From: Peribacillus folii
GTDB taxonomy: Bacteria > Bacillota > Bacilli > Bacillales > DSM-1321
DNA length: 64,000 nucleotides
Direction: 5' to 3'
Assembly: GCF_030271255.1 (NCBI RefSeq)
Contig: NZ_JASJOM010000006.1
Span: 62,001-126,000 of the forward strand
Shown: positions 8,368 to 16,545 of the stretch, one piece after another
How positions within the stretch are numbered: position 1 is the first letter of the stretch
How the letters are laid out: every line of letters starts with the position of its first letter
The notes under the pieces: generated by a model
Database searches by the model: none
The model's input: only the letters and a program-made list of their open reading frames with translations
Told to the model about the DNA's origin: nothing
Program-made: the position numbers and the translations under genes

Positions 8368-9257
8368 GCGCACATAAACCAGTTTTCAATATTTCCGATT
8401 GGATTAAAACACAGCATTGCTATGATATAGGAAAAAAGCCAATTGAAATTTATGTTTTTGTTGATCCGCTATGTCCCGAATGTTGGGGCTTAGAACCAAT
8501 TATTAGAAAATTACAGATAGAATATGGTCAGTTATTCAGTTTACGCCATGTTTTAAGCGGTAAAATTGATTCTCTTAATATGGGGAAAAATAAAAATTAT
8601 GAAAACCTTGCTCAAGTTTGGGAAAAGACAGCCAGCCGATCGGGAATGTCCTGTGACGGAAGCCTCTGGTCCGAAAACCCAATCTCTTCTCCATATACGG
8701 CTTCCATTGCAATAAAAGCAGCTGAATTGCAGGGCCGAAAATTGGCCATCCGCTTTTTAAGGCAGCTCCAGGAATATGTATTCATCGGGAAAAAGGATAT
8801 TTCCCATATCGATGTGCTGACGGAGTGCGCCGAGACCGTTGGTTTGGATGTCGAGGAATTTTTATACGACATCAATTCTTCAAGTGCAGCAAAGGGCTTT
8901 CAATGCGATATGAAAATTACGAATGAAATGGAAGTGACGGAAATACCCTCACTTGTCTTCTTCAATCAAAATATCGAGGAAGAAGGAATTAAGGTTGCGG
9001 GTGTCTATTCTTACGAGGTATATGTTCAAATTCTGGAAGATATGCTGAATGGCCTTCCCGCACCTGCCAAACCACCCTCTCTTGAAGATTTCTTAAGCTG
9101 CTTCAAACTGGTAGCGACCAAGGAAATCGAAACGGTTTATAATATGAACAAAACTAACGTTGAACTGGAAATGAAGAAGCTTGTATTAAAACAGCTGGCC
9201 GAGAAAATCCCAGCTAAATATGGGACCTTTTGGAGATATACAAAAAAGCAGTCATGA
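8364..9257 (+). CDS. yjbH: ClpXP adaptor protein YjbH (SpxH), DsbA-like
   Basis: Binds Spx and presents it to ClpXP, keeping Spx low in unstressed cells. The 297-aa protein has a thioredoxin/DsbA-type fold with FVDPLCPECWGLEP near residue 30 (the CPEC motif), then SRSGMSCDG and SSPYTASIAIKAAELQGRK. The TTG start overlaps the yjbI stop (ttga) and has AAGGAGAAGG in front. Its substrate, Spx, is encoded at 16150-16545. The N-terminal stretch QHCYDIGKKP is less histidine-rich than I recall for B. subtilis YjbH, whose N-terminus binds zinc. Confidence 0.93.
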   Translation: MSAHKPVFNISDWIKTQHCYDIGKKPIEIYVFVDPLCPECWGLEPIIRKLQIEYGQLFSLRHVLSGKIDSLNMGKNKNYENLAQVWEKTASRSGMSCDGSLWSENPISSPYTASIAIKAAELQGRKLAIRFLRQLQEYVFIGKKDISHIDVLTECAETVGLDVEEFLYDINSSSAAKGFQCDMKITNEMEVTEIPSLVFFNQNIEEEGIKVAGVYSYEVYVQILEDMLNGLPAPAKPPSLEDFLSCFKLVATKEIETVYNMNKTNVELEMKKLVLKQLAEKIPAKYGTFWRYTKKQS

Positions 9258-9276
9258 GTATGACTGCTTTTTTTTT
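9245..9276 (+). terminator. Terminator of yjbI-yjbH
   Basis: A 10-bp perfect stem aaagcagtca/tgactgcttt that includes the yjbH stop codon, followed by eight or more Ts. Confidence 0.9.
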
Positions 9277-9279
9277 CAT

Positions 9280-9399
9280 AAAAAGGGGAAAGCCATGCAA
9301 TTAAACGATTGCATGGCTTCCATATAAGAAATAAGGGGATGGGAGAAATTTTTCACGATCAAACAAAGGGGTATAAGTTTGTATGTGATTCACTTCACA
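9280..9399 (-). ncRNA. roxS: RoxS/RsaE-family small regulatory RNA, copy 1
   Basis: Read on the minus strand, the segment carries the two C-rich seed blocks of RsaE/RoxS, TACCCCTTTGTTTGA and TTTCTCCCATCCCC. It ends in a 10-bp terminator stem (9291-9300 with 9309-9318) followed by a T-rich tail ending near 9280. Length is about 120 nt, as in B. subtilis RoxS (~115 nt). Its place between yizD and yjbH is also that of roxS. In B. subtilis and S. aureus this RNA base-pairs through UCCC motifs with Shine-Dalgarno regions of central-metabolism mRNAs and responds to NO and NADH. The ends are predicted, not mapped. Confidence 0.88.
9384..9399. promoter_or_regulatory. Perfect TGTGA-N6-TCACA palindrome over the start of small RNA copy 1
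   Basis: The sequence is TGTGATTCACTTCACA. Extended on the minus strand, TTGTGAAGTGAATCACAT also resembles the Rex operator TTGTGAA-N4-TTCACAA. Rex represses RoxS in B. subtilis, and the position at the predicted start of transcription fits repression. Confidence 0.6.
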
Positions 9400-9405
9400 A
9401 TAATA

Positions 9406-9435
9406 ACTATAACAGATAATCCATTCATGTTTCAA
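9406..9435 (-). promoter_or_regulatory. Promoter of small RNA copy 1
   Basis: On the minus strand the -35 is TTGAAA (9430-9435) and the -10 is TATAGT (9406-9411), with an 18-base spacer. Copy 2 uses the same -10 and the same spacing. Confidence 0.7.
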
Positions 9436-9440
9436 CTCTT

Positions 9441-9456
9441 TGTGTAACATTTCACA
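9441..9456. promoter_or_regulatory. FNR/ResD-like palindrome upstream of small RNA copy 1
   Basis: TGTGTAACATTTCACA matches TGTGA-N6-TCACA at 9 of 10 fixed positions and sits 5 bases upstream of the -35. A further minus-strand TTTTGTGAAC (9461-9470) resembles the ResD motif TTTGTGAAT. Confidence 0.5.
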
Positions 9457-9547
9457 ATTTGTTCACAAAATAATCTTGTCCCTTACAACACCATAATCGA
9501 CCGTTCTTTTAGTTCCATTCTCCTTCTCGTACGTAAAAGACAAGATT

Positions 9548-9563
9548 TGTGAAAACAATCACA
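9548..9563. promoter_or_regulatory. Perfect TGTGA-N6-TCACA palindrome between the two small RNAs
   Basis: TGTGAAAACAATCACA is a perfect match. It is about 150 bases upstream of copy 1 and past the 3' end of copy 2, with no assigned promoter beside it. Confidence 0.5.
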
Positions 9564-9616
9564 TATTTATGTACATGGATAATTTCATTTACAAGCGTGA
9601 AGGATTATTTAAGCAA

Positions 9617-9747
9617 GGAAAAGAAAAACCCTGACAAATCGCAAACTATTTGTCAGGGTTTTTCCTATTTATACGAACAAAGGGGATGGGAGAAATTTCA
9701 CGACTTTCAAACAAAGGGGTATAAGTTTGGGATGTGAAAACTTCTAT
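9617..9747 (-). ncRNA. RoxS/RsaE-family small regulatory RNA, copy 2
   Basis: A second RoxS-like unit on the minus strand, about 350 bases upstream of copy 1. It repeats the same conserved blocks (CTTATACCCCTTTGTTTGA and AAATTTCTCCCATCCCC), but the 5' end and the terminator sequence differ. The terminator is a 15-bp perfect stem (9625-9639 with 9648-9662) with a T-rich tail reading toward 9617. The core repeat (about 55 bases) is nearly identical to copy 1, so a tandem duplication followed by divergence of the flanks is the simplest reading. Confidence 0.85.
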
Positions 9748-9753
9748 ATCTGT

Positions 9754-9783
9754 ACTATAGCAGATTGTGCACGATAATTGCAA
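9754..9783 (-). promoter_or_regulatory. Promoter of small RNA copy 2
   Basis: On the minus strand the -35 is TTGCAA (9778-9783) and the -10 is TATAGT (9754-9759), 18 bases apart, the same layout as copy 1. Confidence 0.6.
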
Positions 9784-9789
9784 GAACTT

Positions 9790-9805
9790 TGTGCGATGTT
9801 TCACA
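9790..9805. promoter_or_regulatory. FNR-like palindrome upstream of small RNA copy 2
   Basis: TGTGCGATGTTTCACA matches 9 of 10 fixed positions of TGTGA-N6-TCACA. It sits 6 bases upstream of the -35, the same place as the 9441-9456 site of copy 1. Confidence 0.5.
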
Positions 9806-9900
9806 TTTTTGTCATATTCTTAGAATACTGCCTATACCACGACATAAAATCTATTAAGAAGCAGAAGGACTTGTTTCTGCATTAGGACGGAGGTGCCAAA

Positions 9901-10065
9901 TTGAAAGGCGTGATTTTATTGATCCTCTTGATAGGTTCCCTTTTTATCCAGTTACTCGGAATCATGGACCTTATTCCCCTTTATTTCTCTTCCCCCATTT
10001 TATTTTTCGTTTTTTTTATCATCCTGCACAGCAGGAACCAGAGGAATCGGTTTAAAGGGTTATAA
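9901..10065 (+). CDS. yizD: Small hydrophobic protein YizD
   Basis: A 54-codon gene starting TTG behind GGACGGAGGTG. It encodes two hydrophobic stretches (MKGVILLILLIGSLFIQLLG and SSPILFFVFFIILH) and a basic tail (RNQRNRFKGL), so it is probably an integral membrane peptide with two helices. Position between pepF and roxS-yjbH matches yizD of B. subtilis. Function is unknown in the family. Confidence 0.75.
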   Translation: MKGVILLILLIGSLFIQLLGIMDLIPLYFSSPILFFVFFIILHSRNQRNRFKGL

Positions 10066-10080
10066 CCGCCATCCCCTTAA

Positions 10081-10108
10081 AAAAAAGGACCCGGAGCTTT
10101 CCGGGTCC
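10081..10108 (-). terminator. Terminator of pepF
   Basis: A 9-bp GC-rich stem ggacccgga/tccgggtcc with loop gctt, followed on the minus strand by eight or more Ts. Confidence 0.85.
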
Positions 10109-10118
10109 CTTCTCTATC

Positions 10119-11936
10119 CTATTTACTCAATAGCTCTTCCAATTCATTTAACTTCTCCTCGAATACATTCATGGCTTCTTGGACTGGCTCGGCCTTTGTC
10201 ATATCGACTCCAGCCTTTTTGAGTACTTCGATTGGGTAATCGGAACTTCCCGATTTCAAGAATTCCAAGTATCTTTTGACGGCAGGTTCGCCTTCTTCAA
10301 GGATTTGCTTGCTTAGGGCTGTTGCCGCGCTGATTCCGGTCGCATATTGATAAACATAATAATTATAGTAGAAGTGAGGGATCCGTGCCCATTCCAGGCC
10401 GATTTCCTCATCGATTGTCACGTTCTCGCCAAAGTATTTCTTGTTTAGCTCATAATATTCCTTAGTGAGCATATCGGCTGTCAGCGCTTCCCCATCCTGC
10501 GCTTTTAAGTGGATGGAATGTTCAAACTCGGCAAACATCGTTTGACGGAACAATGTTCCGCGAAAGCCTTCCAGATAATGATTTAATAAATAAATACGTT
10601 TCTTTTCATCATCGATTGTATTTAGTAAATAATCATTCAATAGGTTTTCATTACAAGTCGAGGCAACCTCGGCTACAAATATCGAGTAGTCGCCATAAGG
10701 ATATGGCTGGCATTTACGTGTATAGTAACTGTGGACGGAGTGACCAAACTCGTGAACGAGCGTGAATAGATTATTTACATTATTTTGCCAATTCATCAAA
10801 ATATATGGATTTGTGCCGTATGTACCGGAGGAATAGGCGCCGCTTCGTTTCCCCTTATTCTCATGCACATCGACCCAACGGTTTTCAAATCCTTCTTTCA
10901 ACACATTTGAATAGTCCTCTCCAAGTGGCGCAAGACCCTTTAGGACATAATCCTTTGCCTCCTCATATGTTACTTCCATCTTCACTTCTTTCACGAGCGG
11001 AGTGAACAGGTCATACATGTGAAGTTCATCCAAAGCCAGCACCCTTTTACGCAATTCAAGGTAGCGATGCAGCAAAGGCAAGTTGTCATTGACCGTTTTG
11101 ACGAGATTATCGTACACGGTCTCGGGAATGTTATTGCTGCTCAAAGCTGCATGTCTTGCTGAATCATATTTCCTTACCGTCGCATTGAAATTATGTTTCT
11201 TGACCTCTCCAGACAATGTGGAAGCAAAGGTATTGCGAAACTCTCCATACTTGCTGTATACCCCTTTGAACGCTTCCTCACGTACACGGCGGTCCTCACT
11301 TTCAAGAAAACGGATATAGCGGCCGTGCGTGATTTCTACATCATTACCATCTTCATCCTTAATGGTCGGGAATTTCAGATCGGCATTGTTAAGCATGCCG
11401 AACGTGTTGCCTGATGCATCCAGCACCTCTGAAGCCTGTGCCAATAATGCTTCCTGCTCTGCCGTAAGGATATGCGGCCTCTGCAGGTTGATTTCCTCTA
11501 ATGAATGTTTATAAAGTTTCAATTCCTCTTTTTCTTCCAAAAAGCCGGACACTTTACTTTCATCGATACTCAATAGTTCCGGAACCAAATAGGAAAATGC
11601 CGCTGCTGCCTGAGCATATAATGCTTTCGCCCGATCTTCCATTCCTTGGTAAAAAGGATTGGTTGTATCTTGATCATTGCGCATATGTGAATAAGAATAC
11701 ACTTTGCTTAGGTTTTCGAAAACCTCATCTTGAAGTTGCAGTGCTGCAAATAATTTTTCTGCACTATCACCTAGTGTCCCTTTGTGTGCATCCGCTTTTT
11801 TGAGATCCTCTTTCACTGCTTTGAAGGCAGCTTCCCAATCTTCCTCGGTAGCGAAGATATCTTCCAGTCTCCAAGTATCTTCAGCAGCTATTTCGTCCCT
11901 TGCCGGTAAAGTATTCACTTTCGTTTCCTGTACCAT
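10119..11936 (-). CDS. pepF: Oligoendopeptidase F
   Basis: A cytoplasmic M3-family zinc metallopeptidase that degrades short peptides. Residues FTLVHEFGHSVHSYY contain the HExxH zinc site, and the downstream EVASTCNENLLNDYL supplies the third ligand (Glu). The 605-aa length is normal. The frame extends six codons up to 11954, but the ATG at 11936 (MVQETKV) has GAGAGGGA in front, while the upstream ATG has none. Alone on the minus strand between coiA and yizD, as in B. subtilis. Confidence 0.95.
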   Translation of the reverse strand: MVQETKVNTLPARDEIAAEDTWRLEDIFATEEDWEAAFKAVKEDLKKADAHKGTLGDSAEKLFAALQLQDEVFENLSKVYSYSHMRNDQDTTNPFYQGMEDRAKALYAQAAAAFSYLVPELLSIDESKVSGFLEEKEELKLYKHSLEEINLQRPHILTAEQEALLAQASEVLDASGNTFGMLNNADLKFPTIKDEDGNDVEITHGRYIRFLESEDRRVREEAFKGVYSKYGEFRNTFASTLSGEVKKHNFNATVRKYDSARHAALSSNNIPETVYDNLVKTVNDNLPLLHRYLELRKRVLALDELHMYDLFTPLVKEVKMEVTYEEAKDYVLKGLAPLGEDYSNVLKEGFENRWVDVHENKGKRSGAYSSGTYGTNPYILMNWQNNVNNLFTLVHEFGHSVHSYYTRKCQPYPYGDYSIFVAEVASTCNENLLNDYLLNTIDDEKKRIYLLNHYLEGFRGTLFRQTMFAEFEHSIHLKAQDGEALTADMLTKEYYELNKKYFGENVTIDEEIGLEWARIPHFYYNYYVYQYATGISAATALSKQILEEGEPAVKRYLEFLKSGSSDYPIEVLKKAGVDMTKAEPVQEAMNVFEEKLNELEELLSK

Positions 11937-12112
11937 ATAAAAATCCCTCTCCATTCTATAGAAAACTTGCCATTCAACCTAGCGAATTAAATTAAATCAC
12001 GCACTTCAATCTACCAGGGCCATCATGTCAAATAAAACCCCAGTCTTATTACTATTTCTCCATTAACAAAAATAATCCTGCCCTTTCTCCTTAAAACAAG
12101 GCCAAAAGAGTT

Positions 12113-13324
12113 TCACTGTTCATTAAACTGGATATTCCCTTTTTCGATCGTCAACTTATGCTCATGGTAAAATTTTCTTTCGAGCATCAGATTTTCTTCT
12201 CCGGAGAAGGGAACGGACATATGTTTTTCCATGGTGAATTCCCCTTCTGCCAGCTCAGAGATATAGCCCATCTTCTCCAATAGTCGAAGATATTGCAGTA
12301 ATGGATAATCCAATGGCCTTTCCTGTAGCAATGGCAACGCCCTATATTTTATTTGGCCATTTTTTGCACGCTTCCGGAAATGACGGGTAACATCCTTCAA
12401 GTAAACCCTTTCCCCAAGTTTTTTCTTTCCAAACACGTCCATGTAAAGCCAAGCCTGCCATTCAATCGAAGCGGTCTTAATCAACAACATACCCTTAACG
12501 GGGATCCCCAATTCAACTGGAATGGTTGCAGCTGCCATACGATGTAAATAGAGCGCTTCAAAAAAAGGATCGCCTCTACGCGCCGTTTTCACTACATGCT
12601 GGCACCAGCTCTTTCGTTTGTATCTCCAAGCAGGGAGAAAAGGGAAACTGGAGCATTTTCGCGGTAATAATTTATGGGGGGGGAGGAATTTCAGAGAAGC
12701 GGTCGTCATTTCGGCAAAGACGGTTCTGGGGGAAAAAGGTGTGAGGTTCTTCAATACGGATAATTGGTTGGATTCCGGACAGAACATCCATAGGAAGGGG
12801 TGACGGCAGCTGCCGGTGACAAAGAGCCATTGAAAATCGGATAACAGGAATTCATGCTTATTCTTCCTTTTCAAGCGTTTTGCAGCAAGAATCCAAATCG
12901 TCCTGATGCCCATGCTTCGATAAGCTTTCGTTCTTTCAATGAATTCACCCTCAGAAATGGTCGAGCATTGAAATTCGACAGCATAGCGGTCATCTCCGAT
13001 CGTTGCCAAGATATCGGGCCTTTTCTTGATTTCAGGAAGGTAAGCTTCCAGTTCGACTTGATAATCATGGGCCAAAAACCACTGATACAGTTTTCTTTTT
13101 CCACTTAAATGATAGGCGGATTCCGGTTCAGAGGAAGCACGGCATGAATGATTATTCTTATGGGCGAAATGGGGAATCCTGACTCTTCCAGCTTTTATCG
13201 ACATTTCCGTCCTGCAGCTTGGGCAGTAATATTTCCCTGACCTTCTCAATCGCAGCAGCAAAGCAGCTGGCAGCTTTTCAGGGAGGGTTATCCATGTGCC
13301 ATCTTTTTTTATCGCAGTAAGCAT
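12113..13324 (-). CDS. coiA: Competence protein CoiA-like (YjbF)
   Basis: The 403-aa protein has an N-terminal zinc-ribbon-like segment (YYCPSCRTEMSIKAGRVRIPHFAHKNNHSC). A PD-(D/E)xK-type nuclease core follows: PDILATIGDDRYAVEFQCSTIS, with D and E-x-Q as the metal-site candidates. CoiA is a late competence protein that promotes recombination of incoming single-stranded DNA. AGGAGGAGGTG precedes the start. The neighbouring order mecA-cls-coiA-pepF mirrors the B. subtilis competence and proteolysis region. Confidence 0.85.
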   Translation of the reverse strand: MLTAIKKDGTWITLPEKLPAALLLRLRRSGKYYCPSCRTEMSIKAGRVRIPHFAHKNNHSCRASSEPESAYHLSGKRKLYQWFLAHDYQVELEAYLPEIKKRPDILATIGDDRYAVEFQCSTISEGEFIERTKAYRSMGIRTIWILAAKRLKRKNKHEFLLSDFQWLFVTGSCRHPFLWMFCPESNQLSVLKNLTPFSPRTVFAEMTTASLKFLPPHKLLPRKCSSFPFLPAWRYKRKSWCQHVVKTARRGDPFFEALYLHRMAAATIPVELGIPVKGMLLIKTASIEWQAWLYMDVFGKKKLGERVYLKDVTRHFRKRAKNGQIKYRALPLLQERPLDYPLLQYLRLLEKMGYISELAEGEFTMEKHMSVPFSGEENLMLERKFYHEHKLTIEKGNIQFNEQ

Positions 13325-13382
13325 AAATCACCTCCTCCTTGATAACATTCGCCTGCAGCGCCAGCAATCCCTTTCGATTTGC

Positions 13383-13405
13383 AAAAAAAAATGCCTCTTC
13401 GGCAT
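13383..13405 (-). terminator. Terminator of cls
   Basis: A short 5-bp stem atgcc/ggcat with loop tcttc, followed on the minus strand by nine Ts. Confidence 0.65.
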
Positions 13406-13424
13406 ATAATGATTGATTTACTCT

Positions 13425-14933
13425 TTAAAGAAGCGGTGATAGTAACCGGCAGGTGGATTCAAGGACCTTCAACCAAATGTTCCGCTTGGAAAATGCAGCA
13501 ATCTCCACCTCTTGAGAAACCTTTAAGTCTTCCACAAAATCATTCACAAGCTGTTGGGTGCTTTTTGTTCCATAAAGAAAGGCATTGACCTCGAAATTCA
13601 AATGAAAGCTTCTCATATCCATATTGGTTGTCCCTATCGAGGCTAACTGACCATCAACAATGATGATTTTGCTATGCATGAAGCCCTCGTTATATTGGAA
13701 TATGCGAACACCCGAAGCAAGCATTTCGGGAAAATAGGTTCTCGAAGCATGGTATACAATCCGTTTGTCAGGGTTCTTGGGCACGAGCAGTCTGACATCC
13801 AGACCGCTTAACGCGGCCACCTTCAGTGCCTGAAGGATATCATCATCAGGTACGAAATATGGAGAAGCAATCCAGACAGACTTTTCTGCCGAAGTGATCA
13901 TCTTGAAAAAAATGCTCTTAATGACCGTCCACTCACTGTCCGGACCTCCGGCAATCAACTGGACTCCTCCATGAGCATCATGCTGCGGCATATCAGTCAT
14001 AAGATATTCGTCCGTTAAAAAGCTTTGATCGGTGCTGTAATACCAATCCTGCAAAAAAATGAGCTGTAACGTCCTGACAGCTTCTCCTTTTACGATAAGA
14101 TGTGTATCACGCCAATAACCGAATTTTGAATCATGGCCCAAATATTCATCTCCAATATTGATACCTCCCACAAATCCCACAGAACCATCGATTACAATGA
14201 TTTTTCGGTGGTTACGAAAATTGAAGGTATTGTTTAAAAAAGGAAGCTTCAAAGGACCAAAAGCGGCCATTTCTACTCCAGCCTGCTTCAGGTCATCGAT
14301 ATAGGAACGAGCCAGCTTCCAGGAACCGACTGCATCATAGAGAAAACGGATCTTCACCCCTTCACTCGCCTTCTCCATCAAGAGATTCTTTAACGCGCAG
14401 CCAATGCGGTCATCCCTAACGATATAATATTCCAAGTGGATATGATGTCTCGCCTTTTTTAATTGTTCGATGATATTGAAAAAGGTTTCTTGGCCATTCC
14501 TTAGTATCCGCGATTCAGTCGAAAAAGAAATCGGACTATTCCCCAGCCTGTTTGCAAGGGTAATTAATTGTTTTGAACTTTCCCCCATTTCTTTTAATCG
14601 TTCGTGATGTTCCGCCTCACCGCTTATTCTCACGAATGATTGCTTATCCAAAAAATACTTCTTGCGAAATATCCTTTCTTTTCTGTAATTACGGCCGAAC
14701 AAAAAGTAAAAAATGCAGCCGATCAACGGGAAAGCTCCAAAAACTACAAGCCATGTAATCGTTTGGACGGGATTCCTATTTTCAAGGAAGATGACAAATC
14801 CGATTATCGTCAAGAATGTAGTAAGAATGAGGCTTGAATAAAAAACAAATCCGCCCTTGGCTTCATTTATAAGGAAAAACCAAATGCCGATTAACAAGAG
14901 AAAAAGCAGGCTGACGCCGACTATATTCTTCAC
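13425..14933 (-). CDS. cls: Cardiolipin synthase
   Basis: Condenses two phosphatidylglycerols to cardiolipin at the membrane. Two N-terminal membrane helices are followed by a phospholipase-D superfamily domain pair with HKD motifs NHRKIIVIDGSVGFVGG and MHSKIIIVDGQLASIGTTN, both complete. The open frame begins at 14948 with an ATG that overlaps the GGAGG. A GTG seven bases after that GGAGG is taken as the start (502 aa, typical length). From the sequence it could be any of the Bacillus paralogues (clsA, ywjE, ywiE). Confidence 0.92.
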   Translation of the reverse strand: MKNIVGVSLLFLLLIGIWFFLINEAKGGFVFYSSLILTTFLTIIGFVIFLENRNPVQTITWLVVFGAFPLIGCIFYFLFGRNYRKERIFRKKYFLDKQSFVRISGEAEHHERLKEMGESSKQLITLANRLGNSPISFSTESRILRNGQETFFNIIEQLKKARHHIHLEYYIVRDDRIGCALKNLLMEKASEGVKIRFLYDAVGSWKLARSYIDDLKQAGVEMAAFGPLKLPFLNNTFNFRNHRKIIVIDGSVGFVGGINIGDEYLGHDSKFGYWRDTHLIVKGEAVRTLQLIFLQDWYYSTDQSFLTDEYLMTDMPQHDAHGGVQLIAGGPDSEWTVIKSIFFKMITSAEKSVWIASPYFVPDDDILQALKVAALSGLDVRLLVPKNPDKRIVYHASRTYFPEMLASGVRIFQYNEGFMHSKIIIVDGQLASIGTTNMDMRSFHLNFEVNAFLYGTKSTQQLVNDFVEDLKVSQEVEIAAFSKRNIWLKVLESTCRLLSPLL

Positions 14934-14972
14934 ATAAGCTACCTCCATTTAATTAACACAGGCACAAGGTCG

Positions 14973-15000
14973 AAAAGGCCGATTTCTACTGAAATCGGCC
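14973..15000 (-). terminator. Terminator of mecA
   Basis: A 10-bp perfect stem ggccgatttc/gaaatcggcc with a 4-base loop and a TTTT tail on the minus strand. Confidence 0.85.
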
Positions 15001-15007
15001 CCAACAT

Positions 15008-15676
15008 TTATGCGAAATATTTATCGACCGTTGAGAATACATCATTTTCAATGACTATTTTCCCGTACTCTTCAAGCATGTGCACCGTTATTGGTGACTC
15101 CTGGCTGTATTCCAATAAAAGGCTAAGAACATTATCAATTTCTTCCTCGTCGATTTCAGACTCGGAGAACTCGATATAAAGGTAATATTTATTTTGATAT
15201 ACATAAAGTTTCGTTGTCCAGTCATCCAAGCCATGACGCTTGCTTAAAGATATGACATCTTCAAAATCTTCGAAAGTTGTAATGAACTCGATCATACCGT
15301 CTTCGAATGTCATGCCGCTTTCTTCATCCTTACCATGAAAATGTTGATCAAGAAGCGTATCCATCTTATCCGATACATTCAAATCCTTTAACTTATCATC
15401 TGAAAGAGGCAGCTCGAGTTTCTGACCATCCTTGGCAAGCTGGGCTTTTGTGACCAATACCTCCAAGCCTTTTTCAAGGGCTTGAACCTGAATCCATAAA
15501 GGTCCTTCAATCATGAATTCTTCTTCTTGATGCACTTCATCCATCATTTCCCAAAAAAGTTCCTCACTTCTCTCACGGCTGTACCAAATTTCTTCGCGAT
15601 CGAAGCCTCTTTCCTCAATATCTATATAGGAAATATAAAATTTAACTGTATCGTCATTAATGCGTTCGATTTCCAT
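15008..15676 (-). CDS. mecA: Adaptor protein MecA
   Basis: Delivers ComK and other substrates to ClpCP and helps assemble ClpC hexamers. The 222-aa protein has the classic MecA start MEIERINDDTVKFYISYIDIEERGF, a substrate-binding N-terminal domain (~1-80) and an acidic linker. The C-terminal ClpC-binding domain (~135-222) carries FEDFEDVISLSKRHGL and YKYYLYIEF-like strands. GGGAGAGGGG precedes the ATG. It lies between cls and spx on the same strand. Confidence 0.97.
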   Translation of the reverse strand: MEIERINDDTVKFYISYIDIEERGFDREEIWYSRERSEELFWEMMDEVHQEEEFMIEGPLWIQVQALEKGLEVLVTKAQLAKDGQKLELPLSDDKLKDLNVSDKMDTLLDQHFHGKDEESGMTFEDGMIEFITTFEDFEDVISLSKRHGLDDWTTKLYVYQNKYYLYIEFSESEIDEEEIDNVLSLLLEYSQESPITVHMLEEYGKIVIENDVFSTVDKYFA

Positions 15677-16104
15677 GATTCCCCTCTCCCTTCCTTTCTC
15701 ATTTTGAAGGGATAATAACCCCCAAGCGAAAATTGCCCTTAAAGCTCTTTACCCGTAAGTGAATACTGTAAATCATGTTAGTCAGTGGAACAGACTATTT
15801 TACATCATTTTATGACAAAACCTTGAAGAAGGGAAATAAAAAACATTACTTATCTAAAAAACAATTGTTTGCCTAATATTCCATTCATTCTATATAAAAA
15901 TTCATCTGCATGCAAATTTCACCGTGCGCCCTGTCAATTTCCCCGCACCATCTTAATGAGGTGCCCCACGTTCATCCTTTAGCTTGAAATGAAGTCTGAA
16001 TATAGGATATGCCCGGAAACACCAAACATCCACTCTTGGCAAAGAATCGATAAATGTACCCGATATTATAGAAAAAAAGCGATTAAATATGTGTTATGTA
16101 TAAA
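15677..16104. other. Intergenic region between spx and mecA
   Basis: About 430 bases with no open frame of note. It must hold the mecA promoter. A minus-strand TTGACA occurs at 15932-15937 without a convincing -10 at 17 bases. In B. subtilis yjbE occupies this place; no trace of it is seen. Confidence 0.5.
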
Positions 16105-16135
16105 GAAAAAGCCCTGCACAATTCCTGGCAGAGCT
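16105..16135 (-). terminator. Terminator of spx
   Basis: An 8-bp stem (agccctgc with gcagagct, one G-U pair) and a TTTTTC tail on the minus strand, 15 bases after the spx stop. Confidence 0.8.
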
Positions 16136-16149
16136 TGAAAAACCTTTTA

Positions 16150-16545
16150 TTAATTAACCATGCGTTGCGCTTCACGCAGCTGGAACGTACGAACCTTACG
16201 CGGTAAAAAGCGTCTTATCTCATCTTCGTTGTAACCAACTTGAAGCCTTTTTTCATCAAGGATAATCGGGCGTCTAAGCAATCCGGGATTTTCCTTGATC
16301 AATTTATATAATTCTTGAAGAGGCAAGCTCTCCAAATTCACATTTAACTTTTGGAAAGTTTTAGACCGTGTTGAAATGATTTCGTCAGTGCCATCTTCAG
16401 TCATTCGAAGTATTTCCTTTATCTCATCAATCGTTAACGGTTCTGAAAAGATATTTCTTTCTTTATATCCAATCTCATGTTCCTCTAACCATGCTTTTGC
16501 TTTCCTGCATGAAGTACAACTAGGTGATGTATATAATGTTACCAT
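16150..16545 (-). CDS. spx: Transcriptional regulator Spx
   Basis: An ArsC-like protein that binds the RNA polymerase alpha C-terminal domain and redirects transcription under disulfide stress. Length is 131 aa. The redox switch C10-T-S-C13, Gly52 (alpha-CTD contact), Arg92 in the RRPI motif and the C-terminal LREAQRMVN degron-like tail are all present. GGGAGTGTGAG precedes the ATG. The proteolytic adaptor YjbH is in the same window. Upstream, yjbC has its own terminator and spx a long leader region, so spx is probably transcribed from its own promoters here. Confidence 0.97.
   Translation of the reverse strand: MVTLYTSPSCTSCRKAKAWLEEHEIGYKERNIFSEPLTIDEIKEILRMTEDGTDEIISTRSKTFQKLNVNLESLPLQELYKLIKENPGLLRRPIILDEKRLQVGYNEDEIRRFLPRKVRTFQLREAQRMVN

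Noticed and set aside
9549-9737. 62-codon plus-strand frame between yjbH and yizD
   Set aside because: It lies antisense over small RNA copy 2 and its terminator, has no ribosome site, and its apparent sequence is explained by the conserved RNA blocks.
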